Shown here: piece after piece, positions 1-12,188 of the stretch
How the letters are laid out: each line of letters begins with the position of its first letter
Position numbering within the stretch: position 1 is the first letter of the stretch
The notes under the pieces: model-generated
Database searches by the model: none
What the model saw: only the letters and a program-made list of their open reading frames with translations
What the model was told of the DNA's origin: nothing
Assembly: GCA_025738555.1 (NCBI GenBank)
Contig: JAOVFP010000011.1
Span: 930,001 to 994,000, forward strand
DNA length: 64,000 nucleotides
Direction: 5' to 3'
DNA from: Cyathus striatus
Lineage: Eukaryota > Basidiomycota > Agaricomycetes > Agaricales > Nidulariaceae
Program-made: the position numbers and the translations under genes

Positions 1-1
1 C

Positions 2-2109
2 CCTCCTCTTCAATCCGCGCAGCTTCTTCATACCCCTCTGTTTAATATTTCAAACACTGAGTTTCTCGATCCAGCTTCACGCGGTGCGTTATCTTACAGG
101 CGAGCAAAGGCCATTGCTCTAGCCCACAGTACGTTATCTCATTTCGCTGTACGTCCAAATGTTTAACGAAGACTCCAACGATGTAGAGCTCGACATTTCG
201 GATATCCGCGACCTCACTCCGAAGTTCTGGGACCTCAATACCGATCCTATAACGGCCTTCGACGGCGCAGCTACAACCCTACTTTCAATTCAGTACAACC
301 TAGTCCTCGGAACTCTATCCATGTATCTTTCGGAGAGGGAGGATTTACGATCCATAGTAGACGATTTGCTAAAGTACAGGCTCATGTGAGTGTACCATTA
401 TAAAGATGAAGACTTTCTGACGTGAACCATCCAGTGGCCAATTCTGTTTGACAGAATTGGGGCGTGGACTCGACATTTTCCATATGAAAACGACCGCCAC
501 AATGCTAGACGATGGCAGCTTCGATCTGTATACCCCAACGTTATCCGATGCAAAGTTCGTATGACTTGCCATTTCATCCTTTCCAAAAATGTTTACCCAA
601 ATAGGTTTATGCCACCTACGCTCCCAGTCCTCGGTATTCCATGCATAGCAATCGTGTTTGCCCGGTTAGTGGTACACGGTGAATACCGCGGAAATCGTCC
701 ATTCCTCGTTTCTCTAAACGATGGATATAGCATGGGTAGAGGAGTGTCAGCAAGGTGAGATAATTTTTGCGTAAATTCTTTTAGCTTAACCGACGCATAA
801 TTTGCAGACAGCTTCCACCTCGGGGCGGATCGAAGCCAGTTAATCATTCTTTAACTTCTTTTGACCACGTTATCCTTCCCCCAACAGCGCTTCTAGGGAG
901 TTCTTCTATGCCAAAGGCTATCCATAGTGACTTCATGAGATCTATATTCCGTATATCCATTGGCACCCTTGCTCTCGCGGGACCTTCCATCCCGGCTCTC
1001 AGTCTTTCTTCAAACATAGCAGCATTATACAGCATCCGAAGACATGTAACAGGAATGGATGGTGTTACCTCGGTCCCTATAATCTCCTTCTCCACGCAAA
1101 GGAAACCGGTGCTGTCAGCCCTATCGCTCTCTTACGTCCTCCGAACATTCTACAAAAAATGTGTCTCAATTTTTATGACAGAGAGCGATCCGAGAGTACG
1201 GAGGGGAGTAGCTGCGTGTGCAAAGGCAGTCATAATTCCCCGTTCTCAGGCTTGTCAGGTCGAGCTTTCTGAGAGGTGTGGAGCGCAGGGTCTCTTTGAA
1301 TATAATCAAATGTCGTGTTTCTTTGTAAGTCTTTTTCATTATCCAATTGTTGCCAAGCCCTCGCTAACTCCTACTTCAGAGCGAAGTACGGGGAATAAGT
1401 ATTGCGGAAGGCGATATTCTAGGTAAGTACCTAGTTTTTATCAGTGATCCCCAAGTAAAAACTAAACATGACTTTCTCAGGGCTGTCTATCCGTAAGTCC
1501 AAGAAACGTTATGTACTTTGATCTTTGCAACATACTCAAGTCGGTCTATATTTAGGTCTGGTTGCCGACATAATGATGGGAAAATACGAACTGCCACTAG
1601 CGGCCGATGCTTCGTCCCTTCTCGCAAAGCACGAGGCAGCACTTATACACGAATGCCAAGAAGCAATGCTATCGCAGTCAGATTCGAAAGACATGAACGC
1701 AGCATTTAACAAATACGTTCTACCATCCTGCCAAAAAATTGTAGAAGCAATTGGTCATCGGATAGCATACGAAGCAGCCATTGAAGCTCAACTTCCACAA
1801 TACGTTGTCGATCTATTTGTCGCGAGCGTGATCCGAGCGGATCCATCGTGGTTCCTCGATAATAGGGTATTGTCTCGGAGGGATATTGCTGAGATAGAAC
1901 TGAGGGGAGTTGAGCAGGCAATGCCGAATTTGGACGCGTTGGTAAATGGGCTCGGTGTTAGGGCGTACATCACTTCGCCAATTGTGTCGGATGGGGCTTG
2001 GGAGGAGTTTCAACGCAAGTTGCCGTTGGTTGGTGGCAAAGAGTTCGGTGGATGGGTTAATCAGGAAGCAGTGTCGTTCTCGGGATCTGCTGCTAGGGCA
2101 TATCTGTAA
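2..2109 (+). CDS. Acyl-CoA oxidase/dehydrogenase-like protein, 5' end cut by window edge
   Basis: The product resembles flavin-dependent acyl-CoA oxidases, which catalyse the first step of fatty-acid beta-oxidation, usually in peroxisomes. I place exons at 2-128, 187-385, 435-554, 605-754, 808-1324, 1380-1422, 1481-1492 and 1556-2109. All introns are GT-AG and together the exons give 573 open codons. Visible blocks are DGAATTLLSIQYNL, LTELGRGLD followed by the ATML segment, PPRGGSKPVNHSLTSF, and ELSERCGAQGL near the expected active-site region. The second copy at 58141 begins with ATG, so only about seven codons are missing here. No stop interrupts the frame, so this copy looks functional. 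The family assignment rests on remembered similarity to basidiomycete acyl-CoA oxidases; the substrate is unknown. Confidence 0.75.
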
Positions 2110-3324
2110 ATCATGGATATTATCAATTTACAGTAAATAATCATAATTATAAAATCATTAGCAAAATATAGACATAATTACAAGAATTCAAAACGTTGAT
2201 ACAACCGTCCGTTGTCACTGTACGTAACTGAGAAAGAGAACTCAGAACTATTCAACTTTGCAAATTGCAACTTGTTTGCCTTTAGCTTCTGTGATAAATA
2301 TTTGAACATCGGGTGACGGGTCCGCTGCTCCGGTTCAGTCGTTGTCTGATCACAGTGATTCATCGTCGACTGCGTCACCTCGCTTGTTTGCAACCCCAAA
2401 CGCAACTGGCTCCTCCGACCCTCATATCCAACATTAACTTCCGGGGATATGTGGTAAATGAAGGGCGAAACATGCGGGTTGGTGCTTCAAAGTTTTAATC
2501 GACGAAATAATTATCACGCCACTTTCCTCCGCTGCTGTCCAGGCGCTCTTGGGCTGAATCGTACCTCTAAAGCAGTTTTATCTGATACCCTACACGTCAT
2601 TCGTGATACGGATAATACCTAACGCGAACGACTGAATACTATTGAGACGTTTTCGACTTCATATTTTATTCATTCATCATTCACTAGGTGCCGTAGGAGA
2701 TGTGGTATTCAATGGTTTAATCTTTGACTCCGCTGAGTGATCGCAATGCGTGTTCGTCACTAATCTATTGTGTAGATATTTAATTATATTGCACTCTCGA
2801 TCTAATTAGGTCATTTGGAGTGCATACAAAGATCATTGTACTTCAAGATCAATGTCTCGAAATCAGAATACTCCAAGTTACTACTTCCATTATGACTTCT
2901 AGACCTTGGTACGTTCTCAATTTATTAGCTATGAGCAATTTTACCTTACTTATCTCCTCATGATACCCATAGCTGAGGCCACTGTGCTATTATATTGTGG
3001 CGCCACCTTCCAGACGTTCTTAGGATCTACGTCGTCATAAATCAAGAGATGGTTGGTACGGTGCATCGGCCTCGGAAGACATACGTCCGCTTCTTGATTA
3101 GATTTCCTTGGTCCTTAATACAAATTACTCTTAATGACGCGATCTCTCGCAAAACCTTAAACTTTAAGGTTGGTCTTTCTCTACTTCCTCCAACACCTTC
3201 GAAGCTCTAAGTTCTAACGTTAAGTTGCAGTCGAAATCGCGTCAAAACAAATTATTCAAGCACGGAACAAAATCCGTGCTATCAAACGCGTCTTACCTGC
3301 GCAGTCCAGTCTATTCAAGGACCT
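2110..3324. other. Intergenic, no gene recognised
   Basis: This is AT-rich sequence after the oxidase stop codon. I find no ORF with domain features, no tRNA-like fold and no clear repeat. It probably holds the 3' untranslated region of the oxidase gene. Confidence 0.5.
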
Positions 3325-3660
3325 TTATCCTCGCGTACTTGAAGATAAGTAAGTTACTAGAAAGATACTTGAGCATTTCGCATTTGAATTCGGTGAGCTT
3401 CGGTGATAAGTGCGAACCACGCGCTGCAGGGCCAATAGCCGACAGTACGGGTCGCGTGAGCGACCGAATAAGGCAGTCGGGATTTTCCGCGTCTTTACAG
3501 CGGGGCTTTTTAGGAACAAGCTCGTTAGCTCATTTGCTTCTATCCAAGAAGCATCACGCATCCTTATGTTCTCTCCATGAGCCATCCAACATATGAAGCA
3601 GAATTCGTTTGTTATCTTTGCCTTGTCCGCAAGGTCCAATGTTGATATGTCTCTTGGCAA
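3325..3660 (-). CDS. Small hypothetical ORF conserved between the two duplicate blocks
   Basis: The minus strand encodes about 110 residues beginning MPRDISTLDL and containing FCFICWMAHGENIR. I do not recognise a family. The N-terminal 70 or so residues are matched by an ORF at 45886-46245. The two alignment gaps I can see between the copies are each exactly three bases (an extra Ser codon here, an extra Lys codon there), so the frame survived divergence. Upstream of the duplication boundary near 3437 the two proteins differ completely, so the real 3' end is uncertain. It may be an exon of a longer gene or a chance ORF. Confidence 0.35.
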   Translation of the reverse strand: MPRDISTLDLADKAKITNEFCFICWMAHGENIRMRDASWIEANELTSLFLKSPAVKTRKIPTALFGRSRDPYCRLLALQRVVRTYHRSSPNSNAKCSSIFLVTYLSSSTRG

Positions 3661-4195
3661 ATCACTAGTGCCAGCAGAACGGTGTCTAATATGGCAACAA
3701 CCAATGTTTAGCTATGGGCATACATGGAGCGCCGTCTTACTCTAGGTCATCTGAGCTGGCGGTTCTATGGTTGTTTGAATTGCAGAAGCAGTTAGCGTTT
3801 GGTTAGCGTAGTTGGTATGTTATTAGCCCTCTTGAAAACGTATCCAGTTAACACTGTACTGCCTAGTATGCCCCCCTCAGCCTTTCGCCTGTCCCAAACC
3901 GTCAAATTTAGTCACAAAACTGGCGTGATACGCACAATCACGCTCTTCAGAACGCCATTCATGACGCCCACCTGGTCCCAGCATGCTCCACCCCACTAAA
4001 CGTGTGAACACGCGTCTCAGTCGATTAGATATGATCGAAGACTTTTTCCTCTCTCTATCATAGCTCTGCTGAGCATCTTACGCCTCTTTCGCAATATCAT
4101 CGAACCATGCAGTATCAGTCCGCCCAACACCCCTTTCCACATGCTACACTCTCCGGACATTTTCCAGCCCATACCATCAACCTTAGCTGAGCAGC

Positions 4196-4203
4196 TATAA
4201 AAG
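4196..4203 (+). promoter_or_regulatory. TATA box of subtilase gene copy 1
   Basis: TATAAAAG lies 92 bases before the start codon, followed by a pyrimidine-rich stretch, a normal fungal core promoter layout. The same box stands at 46791 before the second copy. Confidence 0.6.
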
Positions 4204-4287
4204 ACCCTCCAGACACGACAAAGAGGTCCTCACACTTCTTTCGGTGTATCAACCCTCCTTGTCTTCTCTTCAGACTTCTTCATCAGG

Positions 4288-5896
<1,609 letters not shown>

Positions 5897-6113
5897 ATAG
5901 ATTCTCTTTGGGATTATAGATACCTTCTGTACAAATCTTGTAAATGTTCTAACGATTACGAAGGTCAAAGATTGAAATGAAATAAATATTTTTATTGAGT
6001 TTATTGGTATTCGTTATCTATATCTAAGTCGATTAGCTATTTACACGGACGACTGCCTGTGGTAAGACTTCTCAAGTAGTCTACTTCTAACAGCAATCAA
6101 ATGATATAGTAGA

Positions 6114-7082
6114 TTACACGATACAGTAGAGAATGATGCGAAGAACCAACAGTATTGATAGATGCCTCAATACTGACAACCCAGAAGCTCGCTTCCCAGC
6201 AGAAATTAAAATCGTAGATGAAGTTAAAGCTAAAGTCGAAGTTGGAGATGGACTCGCTGGGACAACGGTAATACTTGTACTTGTAGAAATAGAATGCCCC
6301 GTTGTACTGTTAATAGTAATGTCGATTGTCGTGACAGGAACAGAAGCAGTGGGAGTGGGAAAAACTAGAATGTTAGTTGAAGTTCCGAAGTCTACGCTCG
6401 AGTTGACAATGGAAATTGGAACATCCCAGCCCCAGGATGTGGCTGTAAAGATGGGAATGGGGATGCTTAAGGATATGGGGGACACTACGCTGATCGAAAT
6501 TTCCGATGATTTCTTCTCGGGTGATATTAATATTTCTCCTGTGGGTCCACTATTTACCTCGAATATATTGCTCTGCATGGACGTATTTGTAGCTGGTAAA
6601 AATGCTTGGATTGTGTACTTGTTCCCACTAATATTTCATTTAGTCGCTTGTTTAGAGAGGAATGGAGTGCAGGAACATACTTGGCTACAATAGATCTGGG
6701 TAACGGAGCAGTGATTGATTTAAGACTTATATCGTAGGTCCCATTTCCCATGGGTATCCCAGTAGGATGCCTGATATCTGTGGGTACGGCCCCGATAACG
6801 CTAATAAAGCTCAACACTATAGAATCGCTGCGACAAATATTAGTATGTTATGGGGTGGTCGCAGTAGTAGCCTAGACGAGCTTACCCATCTCCGCTTTGT
6901 CTTTCCCAGTATACTGTTAGTGGTACCTCGGCTGGAAGAGTCCATGGGAAGACCGTGAGGTTCCTCAGTGCGAATACCTTTATTGAGAAAGTGGATATGA
7001 ATAGCACGAGTCCCCTGCAAAATATGTCAATGTTTTAAAGCACTACAAAGATGGTAAATAAAAGTTAAACTTACAGTAACAT
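6114..7082 (-). CDS. Secreted Ser/Thr-rich surface protein with Kre9/Knh1-like head and GPI-type tail (surface gene B1)
   Basis: Four minus-strand exons (7082-7075, 7014-6886, 6827-6681, 6627-6114) encode 265 residues. The first exon is only ATG TTA CT. A signal peptide (LVLFISTFSIKVFA) leads into LRNLTVFPWTLPAEVPLTVYW, then GTYDISL and NKYTIQAFLPATNTSMQSNIF, the pattern of Kre9/Knh1-like domains in fungal wall proteins. A long Ser/Thr/Pro/Val stalk follows. The C-terminus is a hydrophobic stretch (LSILLVLRIILYCIV) after a small-residue region, typical of a GPI-anchor signal. A role at the cell wall or plasma membrane is inferred; no enzymatic motif is present. It is transcribed toward the subtilase and from the same strand as gene C1 behind it. 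Confidence 0.78.
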
Positions 7083-7497
7083 ATCTTAGTGAGAAACTGC
7101 CAGTGACAGCCTGGGGACAGTTAACTGGCGTCGGAATGATAACAATTCTGTGTTGAAGACAATATATACATATGCTGGATCAAATAGAAGAAGCAAAAGA
7201 TCGATGACAGCGTGTGTATATAAACCCTCATCATGATTTGCACAGATAGAAAGATCGTAGTTCTGTTGTGAAGGTAAGTGATTATACTAGTAAGAAAGTA
7301 AGCGGAAGAGAAACCACATAACACGGAACGAGATCTGTTGGGGAAGTGGGCTGTTCTGTGTGTTATATTACCAAATGCCCGACGATACCTAAATAGAATC
7401 ATCGGATATCATTTAGACACCGTGCACTTTCTGCGAGTGGTCGACGGGGTCGTAAACATAAGTCCATTACAGTAATCAGATGGTACATACACATATG

Positions 7498-8448
7498 TTA
7501 CATGACCGCGTAGAGAGTACGAAGAATCAGTACCAACGATAAGTACTTCGATACCACACCAGTAGATATCCGTTTGCTGGCGGATATCGATGGGGTAACA
7601 GATGATATAGCCGAGGTAGTAGTAGATGCGGGAATGACGCCCGAGGTGCTGGACAGACTAGCAGTTGAGGTAGAAACAGACTGTCCGACCGCCGTAGTGC
7701 TATTACTTGGATTTATAGTTTCAATGGTAAACTGTGTACTATTCACAGCAATCACTGTGGAAGTGATGGGATGAGCAATCGTAATGGTAGTGACACCACC
7801 GACAGACGACTCAGCCGTAGCCTCAACTGTAGTAGCACTGATTTCCACTGGGATTGTATGTTGAGTGGTCGTGGTAACCGGTAGAGTGTAGGTTATTCCA
7901 GTTGGAGTAGAAAGCTGCCCGCCGGTCACTTCGAATATATTGCTTTCAACGTGTTCGTTCGTCGCTGGTAGAAAAGCTTGTATCGTGTATCTGTTTCCAC
8001 TAGAAAAATCATCTCAATCGCGGTACGCAGTTAGTAGAATGTAGGTGAAAACATACTGAGCTTCGATAGCGACTGGTATTGGAGCAGTTGCTGACGAGAC
8101 ATTGATATTGTACGTTCCAGCTCCCATAGATACTCCGGTAGGAGTCCTGACGAGCTGTGGCGGAGGACTGACATGAATGAAGCTCAAAACTATGGAATCA
8201 CTGAAAGGAAGTTTAGTTATGAGACACGGGCTACAAGAATTGAACTGCACGCACCCGTCCCCGCCCTCCCCTTGCCAATATACTGTCAACGGTGCCCCTG
8301 ATGGGAGTGCCCATGGGTAGACTGTGAAGTTCTTCAACGCGAATGCTTGTAATGCGAAACAGGAAAATAGTGATAGTACACTGTATAAAAGAATAGTCAA
8401 TAATGCTTTTCTATAAGATGGTTATTAACAATAAACTTACAGCAACAT
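7498..8448 (-). CDS. Secreted Ser/Thr-rich surface protein with Kre9/Knh1-like head and GPI-type tail (surface gene C1)
   Basis: Exons at 8448-8441, 8410-8255, 8200-8057 and 7999-7498 encode 269 residues. The architecture is that of gene B1: a tiny ATG TTG CT first exon, a signal peptide (LLYSVLSLFSCFALQAFA), the head with NFTVYPWALPSGAPLTVYW, GTYNINV and NRYTIQAFLPATNEHVESNIF, then a Ser/Thr stalk of about 120 residues and a hydrophobic tail (YLSLVLILRTLYAVM). Introns interrupt B1 and C1 at equivalent points, so they are tandem paralogues. Gene C1 is open throughout, unlike its copy at 51.6-52.6 kb. A structural wall role or a sensor role is possible, and the sequence does not decide. Confidence 0.77.
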
Positions 8449-9077
8449 ATTGATGATGTGCAATAGCACTGGCCGTCTGGGGATGATTATGGTGGCAGCA
8501 GGATAAAACCCTGCATGTCGAGAACGATATAAATGCGAAATCAAACTATCGATGACAGTGTAATCATATGCCCGCGTGAATAGATCACTCTGGAGTCTGC
8601 GAGGAGGGGATGCATGGCCGTGAGAGGTCGTTCCTGGAAAACCGCAGTTGAATTTGCAACACCACATGGACCTAGAGCTTCTTGATCGGTCTTAGGCGCC
8701 CTGAAACCCGCCCTGATAGTCTATGTTGGCGGATAGTTTTGGATAATGATATACAATAAATTATAGATGAGTGCCAGTGGTTGAAGGGTCACGACACATG
8801 CAGCGAGGTGGTCAGGCCTTCAGCGCTTCAGCTTCAATCTTCTATCATCAAGCTTCATACCCAGGGTTAGCATTAGTCAAATAAGGAGGACCGATCGACC
8901 AAGTATAATGACTCTGAAAGATGACTGGCAAGAGCTATAACCGGGACATGAAGCAAGTTGAAGACGAGACCGAGGTGACTTGAAAGCCAAAGGAAAGGCC
9001 GGATCCTTTTCGGTGCTTAGAAATTAGCGCTTAGCAACCTGCTATTGCATCACGTGCGGGTTTGAGTTAAGTTATTA
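8449..9077. other. Upstream region of surface gene C1, no gene seen
   Basis: The first 560 bases are shared with the second block at 52.56-53.13 kb and probably contain the promoter of gene C1. Short minus-strand ORFs are poorly conserved and carry no motif. The last bases abut the Plavaka transposon and end in its TTA target duplicate. Confidence 0.5.
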
Positions 9078-9130
9078 CACGGCGAACAATTGTCGTTCCA
9101 GTACCATCTAAAGTCGGTCATTCCAGTAAC

Positions 9131-9325
9131 TGTTAGAATCTGGGTGTTCGTGTTGAGGCACAGCTGCATAGTTACATAATATAGTTACGTAATGGTTCTC
9201 TGTATGTACGCATGTCGTAGTTTCTGTGCAATTCACGGCTTCATCTGTCACTATCGTCGGTCAGCGTTTTCAATCCAGTCTTCCTCCACGGTCAGCTCTT
9301 CAACTCTCCCCTTCTATTCTTGACA
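9131..9325 (+). repeat. 5' LTR of gag-only element A
   Basis: The 195-bp terminal repeat starts TGTTAG and ends TTGACA. It is the partner of 10607-10801. Confidence 0.9.
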
Positions 9326-9466
9326 GGTTATGGGCCCTGCCTGCACTTAAATTCTACACCACTCAACCTGCCAACAAACTTTCAATCTCTTACCTTCCTC
9401 TTCTGATCTTTTGATCCCACACACCCTTCCTTCTTTCTTTGCCTCCCACCACTGTCAACCACCACC

Positions 9467-10507
9467 ATGGCCCCAACAGTCTATGAACTTCTCAGGACCT
9501 TTGATTCCCAGAACCATTTTGATGGGACAAACTACCCTGCATGGAACAGGGAGCTGGAGATGACATTTGGAGAGGATGAGGATTTGCTGGGGCACATAAA
9601 AGGCATGTCTACTGCCCCTTCTGTTGAGGACTCCAAGGATCACACTGCATGGATTGCTATCAACACCCATGCTCGCATGGCTCTCTACAAGACCATTTCA
9701 TCAAATGCTGTTCGTGATACCCACTTTAAAGAAACATCCCCAGCTCAAATGGCATTTGCTGTTTACACCAGCCTCAAGTCTGAGTATCAGAAGGACTCAT
9801 GTGCATCTCAGTTTGAGCTCAAGAAGCGCCTTTACAACCCTGTCCATGATATTGGGCAACCTGTGTCTGTGTACATTCAGGATATCATTGCCGCCTCTGA
9901 TGCTCTCACTGCCCTTGGTCATCCCCCCTCTCCCCTTGATGTTGTCAACTCTATTCTCATGAATCTCCACCCATCCTTTGCCATCATTCGCACTCTCCTC
10001 ACATCACAATCTACAGAGCTGACTCTCACATCTATGAAGAAGATGTTAACGGATCAGGAGGATACGAAAGTGGCCCTCAGTGGGGGGGATGTTCCCGAGT
10101 TGGCAAACTATGCCAAAAGGGGGGGTCAGGGCAAGAAACCCAAGGCTAAGAAAGGTGATTTGGATTCTGAGGGTGATGATCCCTCCTATGATTGGCTCAA
10201 CCCCTGGAACAATGATGTTTGCCATTGTTGTAGTCTTCCTGGTCACCACTCTTCCCATTGCATAGCCAACATGCCCCAACACATCAAGGACAGGATTATC
10301 AAGGAAGCTTGTGACCATCGTCATAAATGCTCTCCTTCACCTGTTGCCAATCACGCTTGTTTCATTGCTTCCGACTCTGACCTCAATTCCGATTCTGATG
10401 TGGAGACTTGTGAAGAGGGACATCTTGCCTTCTATGCCCAGGATATTGACACTCACCCTGTTTCCAAATCAGGTTCTGTGGGGGCTAGAAAGGGATTGAA
10501 AGGATGA
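9467..10507 (+). CDS. Retrotransposon Gag polyprotein (copia type, zinc knuckle)
   Basis: The 346-residue ORF opens MAPTVYELLRTFDSQNHFDG and has the copia Gag features HFDGTNYPAWNRELE and the helical core of the UBN2/Retrotran_gag type at residues 50-190. A CCHC zinc knuckle lies near residue 250 (CHCCSLPGHHSSHC, spacing C-x2-C-x4-H-x4-C). An acidic, Ser-rich tail follows. Gag forms the virus-like particle that packages retrotransposon RNA. Compared with copy B at 30508-31548, several Arg codons have become His, Cys or Trp, as expected from CpG decay. The frame is still open over the same length, so it may be only lightly damaged. Confidence 0.88.
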   Translation: MAPTVYELLRTFDSQNHFDGTNYPAWNRELEMTFGEDEDLLGHIKGMSTAPSVEDSKDHTAWIAINTHARMALYKTISSNAVRDTHFKETSPAQMAFAVYTSLKSEYQKDSCASQFELKKRLYNPVHDIGQPVSVYIQDIIAASDALTALGHPPSPLDVVNSILMNLHPSFAIIRTLLTSQSTELTLTSMKKMLTDQEDTKVALSGGDVPELANYAKRGGQGKKPKAKKGDLDSEGDDPSYDWLNPWNNDVCHCCSLPGHHSSHCIANMPQHIKDRIIKEACDHRHKCSPSPVANHACFIASDSDLNSDSDVETCEEGHLAFYAQDIDTHPVSKSGSVGARKGLKG

Positions 10508-10606
10508 TGGGTTAAGGATTTTAGTTTCAGTGGGGGAGTATTTTATTGGTGTTTGTTTTATTTCTCTTTCACTCCCCTCTTCTCTGTGCCTCTCCCTGAG
10601 TGGGGG

Positions 10607-10801
10607 TGTTAGAATCTGGGTGTTCATGTTGAGGCACAGCTGCATAGTTACATAATATAGTTATGTAATGGTTCTCTGTATGTATGCGCATCGTAGTTTC
10701 TGTGCAATTCACGGCATTGTCTGTCACTATTGTCGGTCAGTGTTTTCAATCTGGTCTTCCTCCACGGTCAGCTCTTCAACTCTCCCCTTCTATTCTTGAC
10801 A
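10607..10801 (+). repeat. 3' LTR of gag-only element A
   Basis: This is the 195-bp terminal repeat after the polypurine tract, followed by the GTAAC duplicate. Confidence 0.9.
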
Positions 10802-10833
10802 GTAACCTTCCAGTCACAATTCCAGTTCCAAAC

Positions 10834-12188
10834 ACATGCATATATAACTTACCAGCTTGTTATAACAAAGGAAATGTGGCACAGGTGGCCTCAAAGTGGT
10901 GAGCTGGCTTGGCCTGACATGCAGACAGCATGTCTGTCCAAATGGCATGTGAAAGCATTTCTGGAGAGGGCCGAGCCTCGCCGTGGCTATCTGCCTTCGC
11001 TCTTAGTTATCCATATTATTGTACAGTAATGTATAGAACATAATATAATAGTTATTGCTATATAGATGAGATAAATTTAGGTCATAGATGTAGATTTTTA
11101 AAATACAGATGATGTGTAAAATAGTTTTAGTAGCAGTATACAATTGGACCAATGTATTTTCTCTCGCAAAAACAATTGAATATTACACTATCTTTTGGTG
11201 TTGGCCATCCTTATCATTGTAGGTATCTCACACCACTTACATTGCTATGTTGTTGTATGTACAATGTTGACACCACCTTTTCTCAAAAATAAAATAATAA
11301 AAAAGTATGACAGGAGAACAACTGGACCTGGAATGCCCAATCCCTTACAATGTGAATGACAGTAACTACTATGAGATAGAAAGAAAATCATTTCATATTT
11401 CTATATATCATTAGAGGCGCATAGTGGAAATACTTCAATGAGACAAGGAAAGAAATAGATGGTTGACAAGGAGGGGGGATAAAGTGGCTAACATTCTAAA
11501 TATTAATTTTTGAAGTTAAAGGGAGACAACATAACCCAGTGTACATACATTTCTTGCAGGAAGATACAAGAGATGCCAGTAAATAAGTATGATGCAATTA
11601 GAAACACACCGAACAATGATACCATGTGGAAAACCTTCCAATCACAAAGGAATCTGCCATGTGTTTGACAAAGCAAGTTCAGTTCTTATCCATTACATAA
11701 GCAAGACAGCCTCATCAGGAAAAACCCTGGAAGCTAAATTAGTGAAAATTCGTAAATTTAAGCACATTTACGTGAAAAATAATGTAAATAAGGCCTCTAA
11801 GGACTCTAAGGTAAAATAGTAAGGTCCCTTCCTTATTTCGAAAAAATAAGGAGATATTAGTATGAATAAGCTTGTATAAGTTGATAATAGATGTAATCCA
11901 GTGAAGTTTAGCTACTTATTCCCTTCAGTTTAGGTATGTATAAGGGGTTTGTAAGTAAGATGAGGTGATATTAGCTACAATTTATAATGTATTAATTTGC
12001 TTTAAAGCGAAATAAGGAAGGATTTGTTTGTATAGTTCTGGGTTGACATGCATAATATTACTTCATTGACTTAGATCACTAGTAGTGAAACTTGAATGAC
12101 AGTAATGATTTATTAGTTTGATTCTAAAATAAATCTACATAGTACTAATCAAGTAGACAGATAGTAAGCGAGGGGCCAGTACCATTAT
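10834..12188. other. Plavaka sub-terminal non-coding region
   Basis: AT-rich DNA lies between the left inverted repeat and the end of the DUF6532 gene. One 76-codon plus-strand ORF (11589-11819) has no recognisable motif. I see no gene here. Confidence 0.5.

Larger units (their letters stand above)
9131..10801 (+). mobile_element. Gag-only LTR retrotransposon (TR-GAG type, copia-like), copy A
   Basis: Two 195-bp LTRs (9131-9325 and 10607-10801) start TGTTAGAATC and end TTCTTGACA. The element is flanked by the 5-bp duplicate GTAAC (9126-9130 and 10802-10806). After the left LTR, GGTTATGGGCCC resembles the short primer-binding site of copia elements, and CTGAGTGGGGG before the right LTR is a polypurine tract. 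The only ORF is gag; no protease, integrase or reverse transcriptase is present, so it must have moved with enzymes from another element. The two LTRs differ at about a dozen sites, mostly transitions, so this is the older of the two copies. Confidence 0.92.
9078..10833 (+). repeat. Left terminal inverted repeat of Plavaka, split by the LTR element
   Basis: The repeat proper is 9078-9130 plus 10807-10833. The LTR retrotransposon and one copy of its GTAAC target duplicate lie between. Within 80 bp the motif TTCCAGT occurs four times, the kind of sub-terminal repeat that CACTA transposases bind. Confidence 0.85.

Noticed and set aside
6133..6693. Plus-strand ORF of 186 codons opposite surface gene B1
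   Set aside because: It is antisense to an exon with clear signal, head and stalk pattern. Its Val/Glu-rich composition mirrors the Ser/Thr codons.
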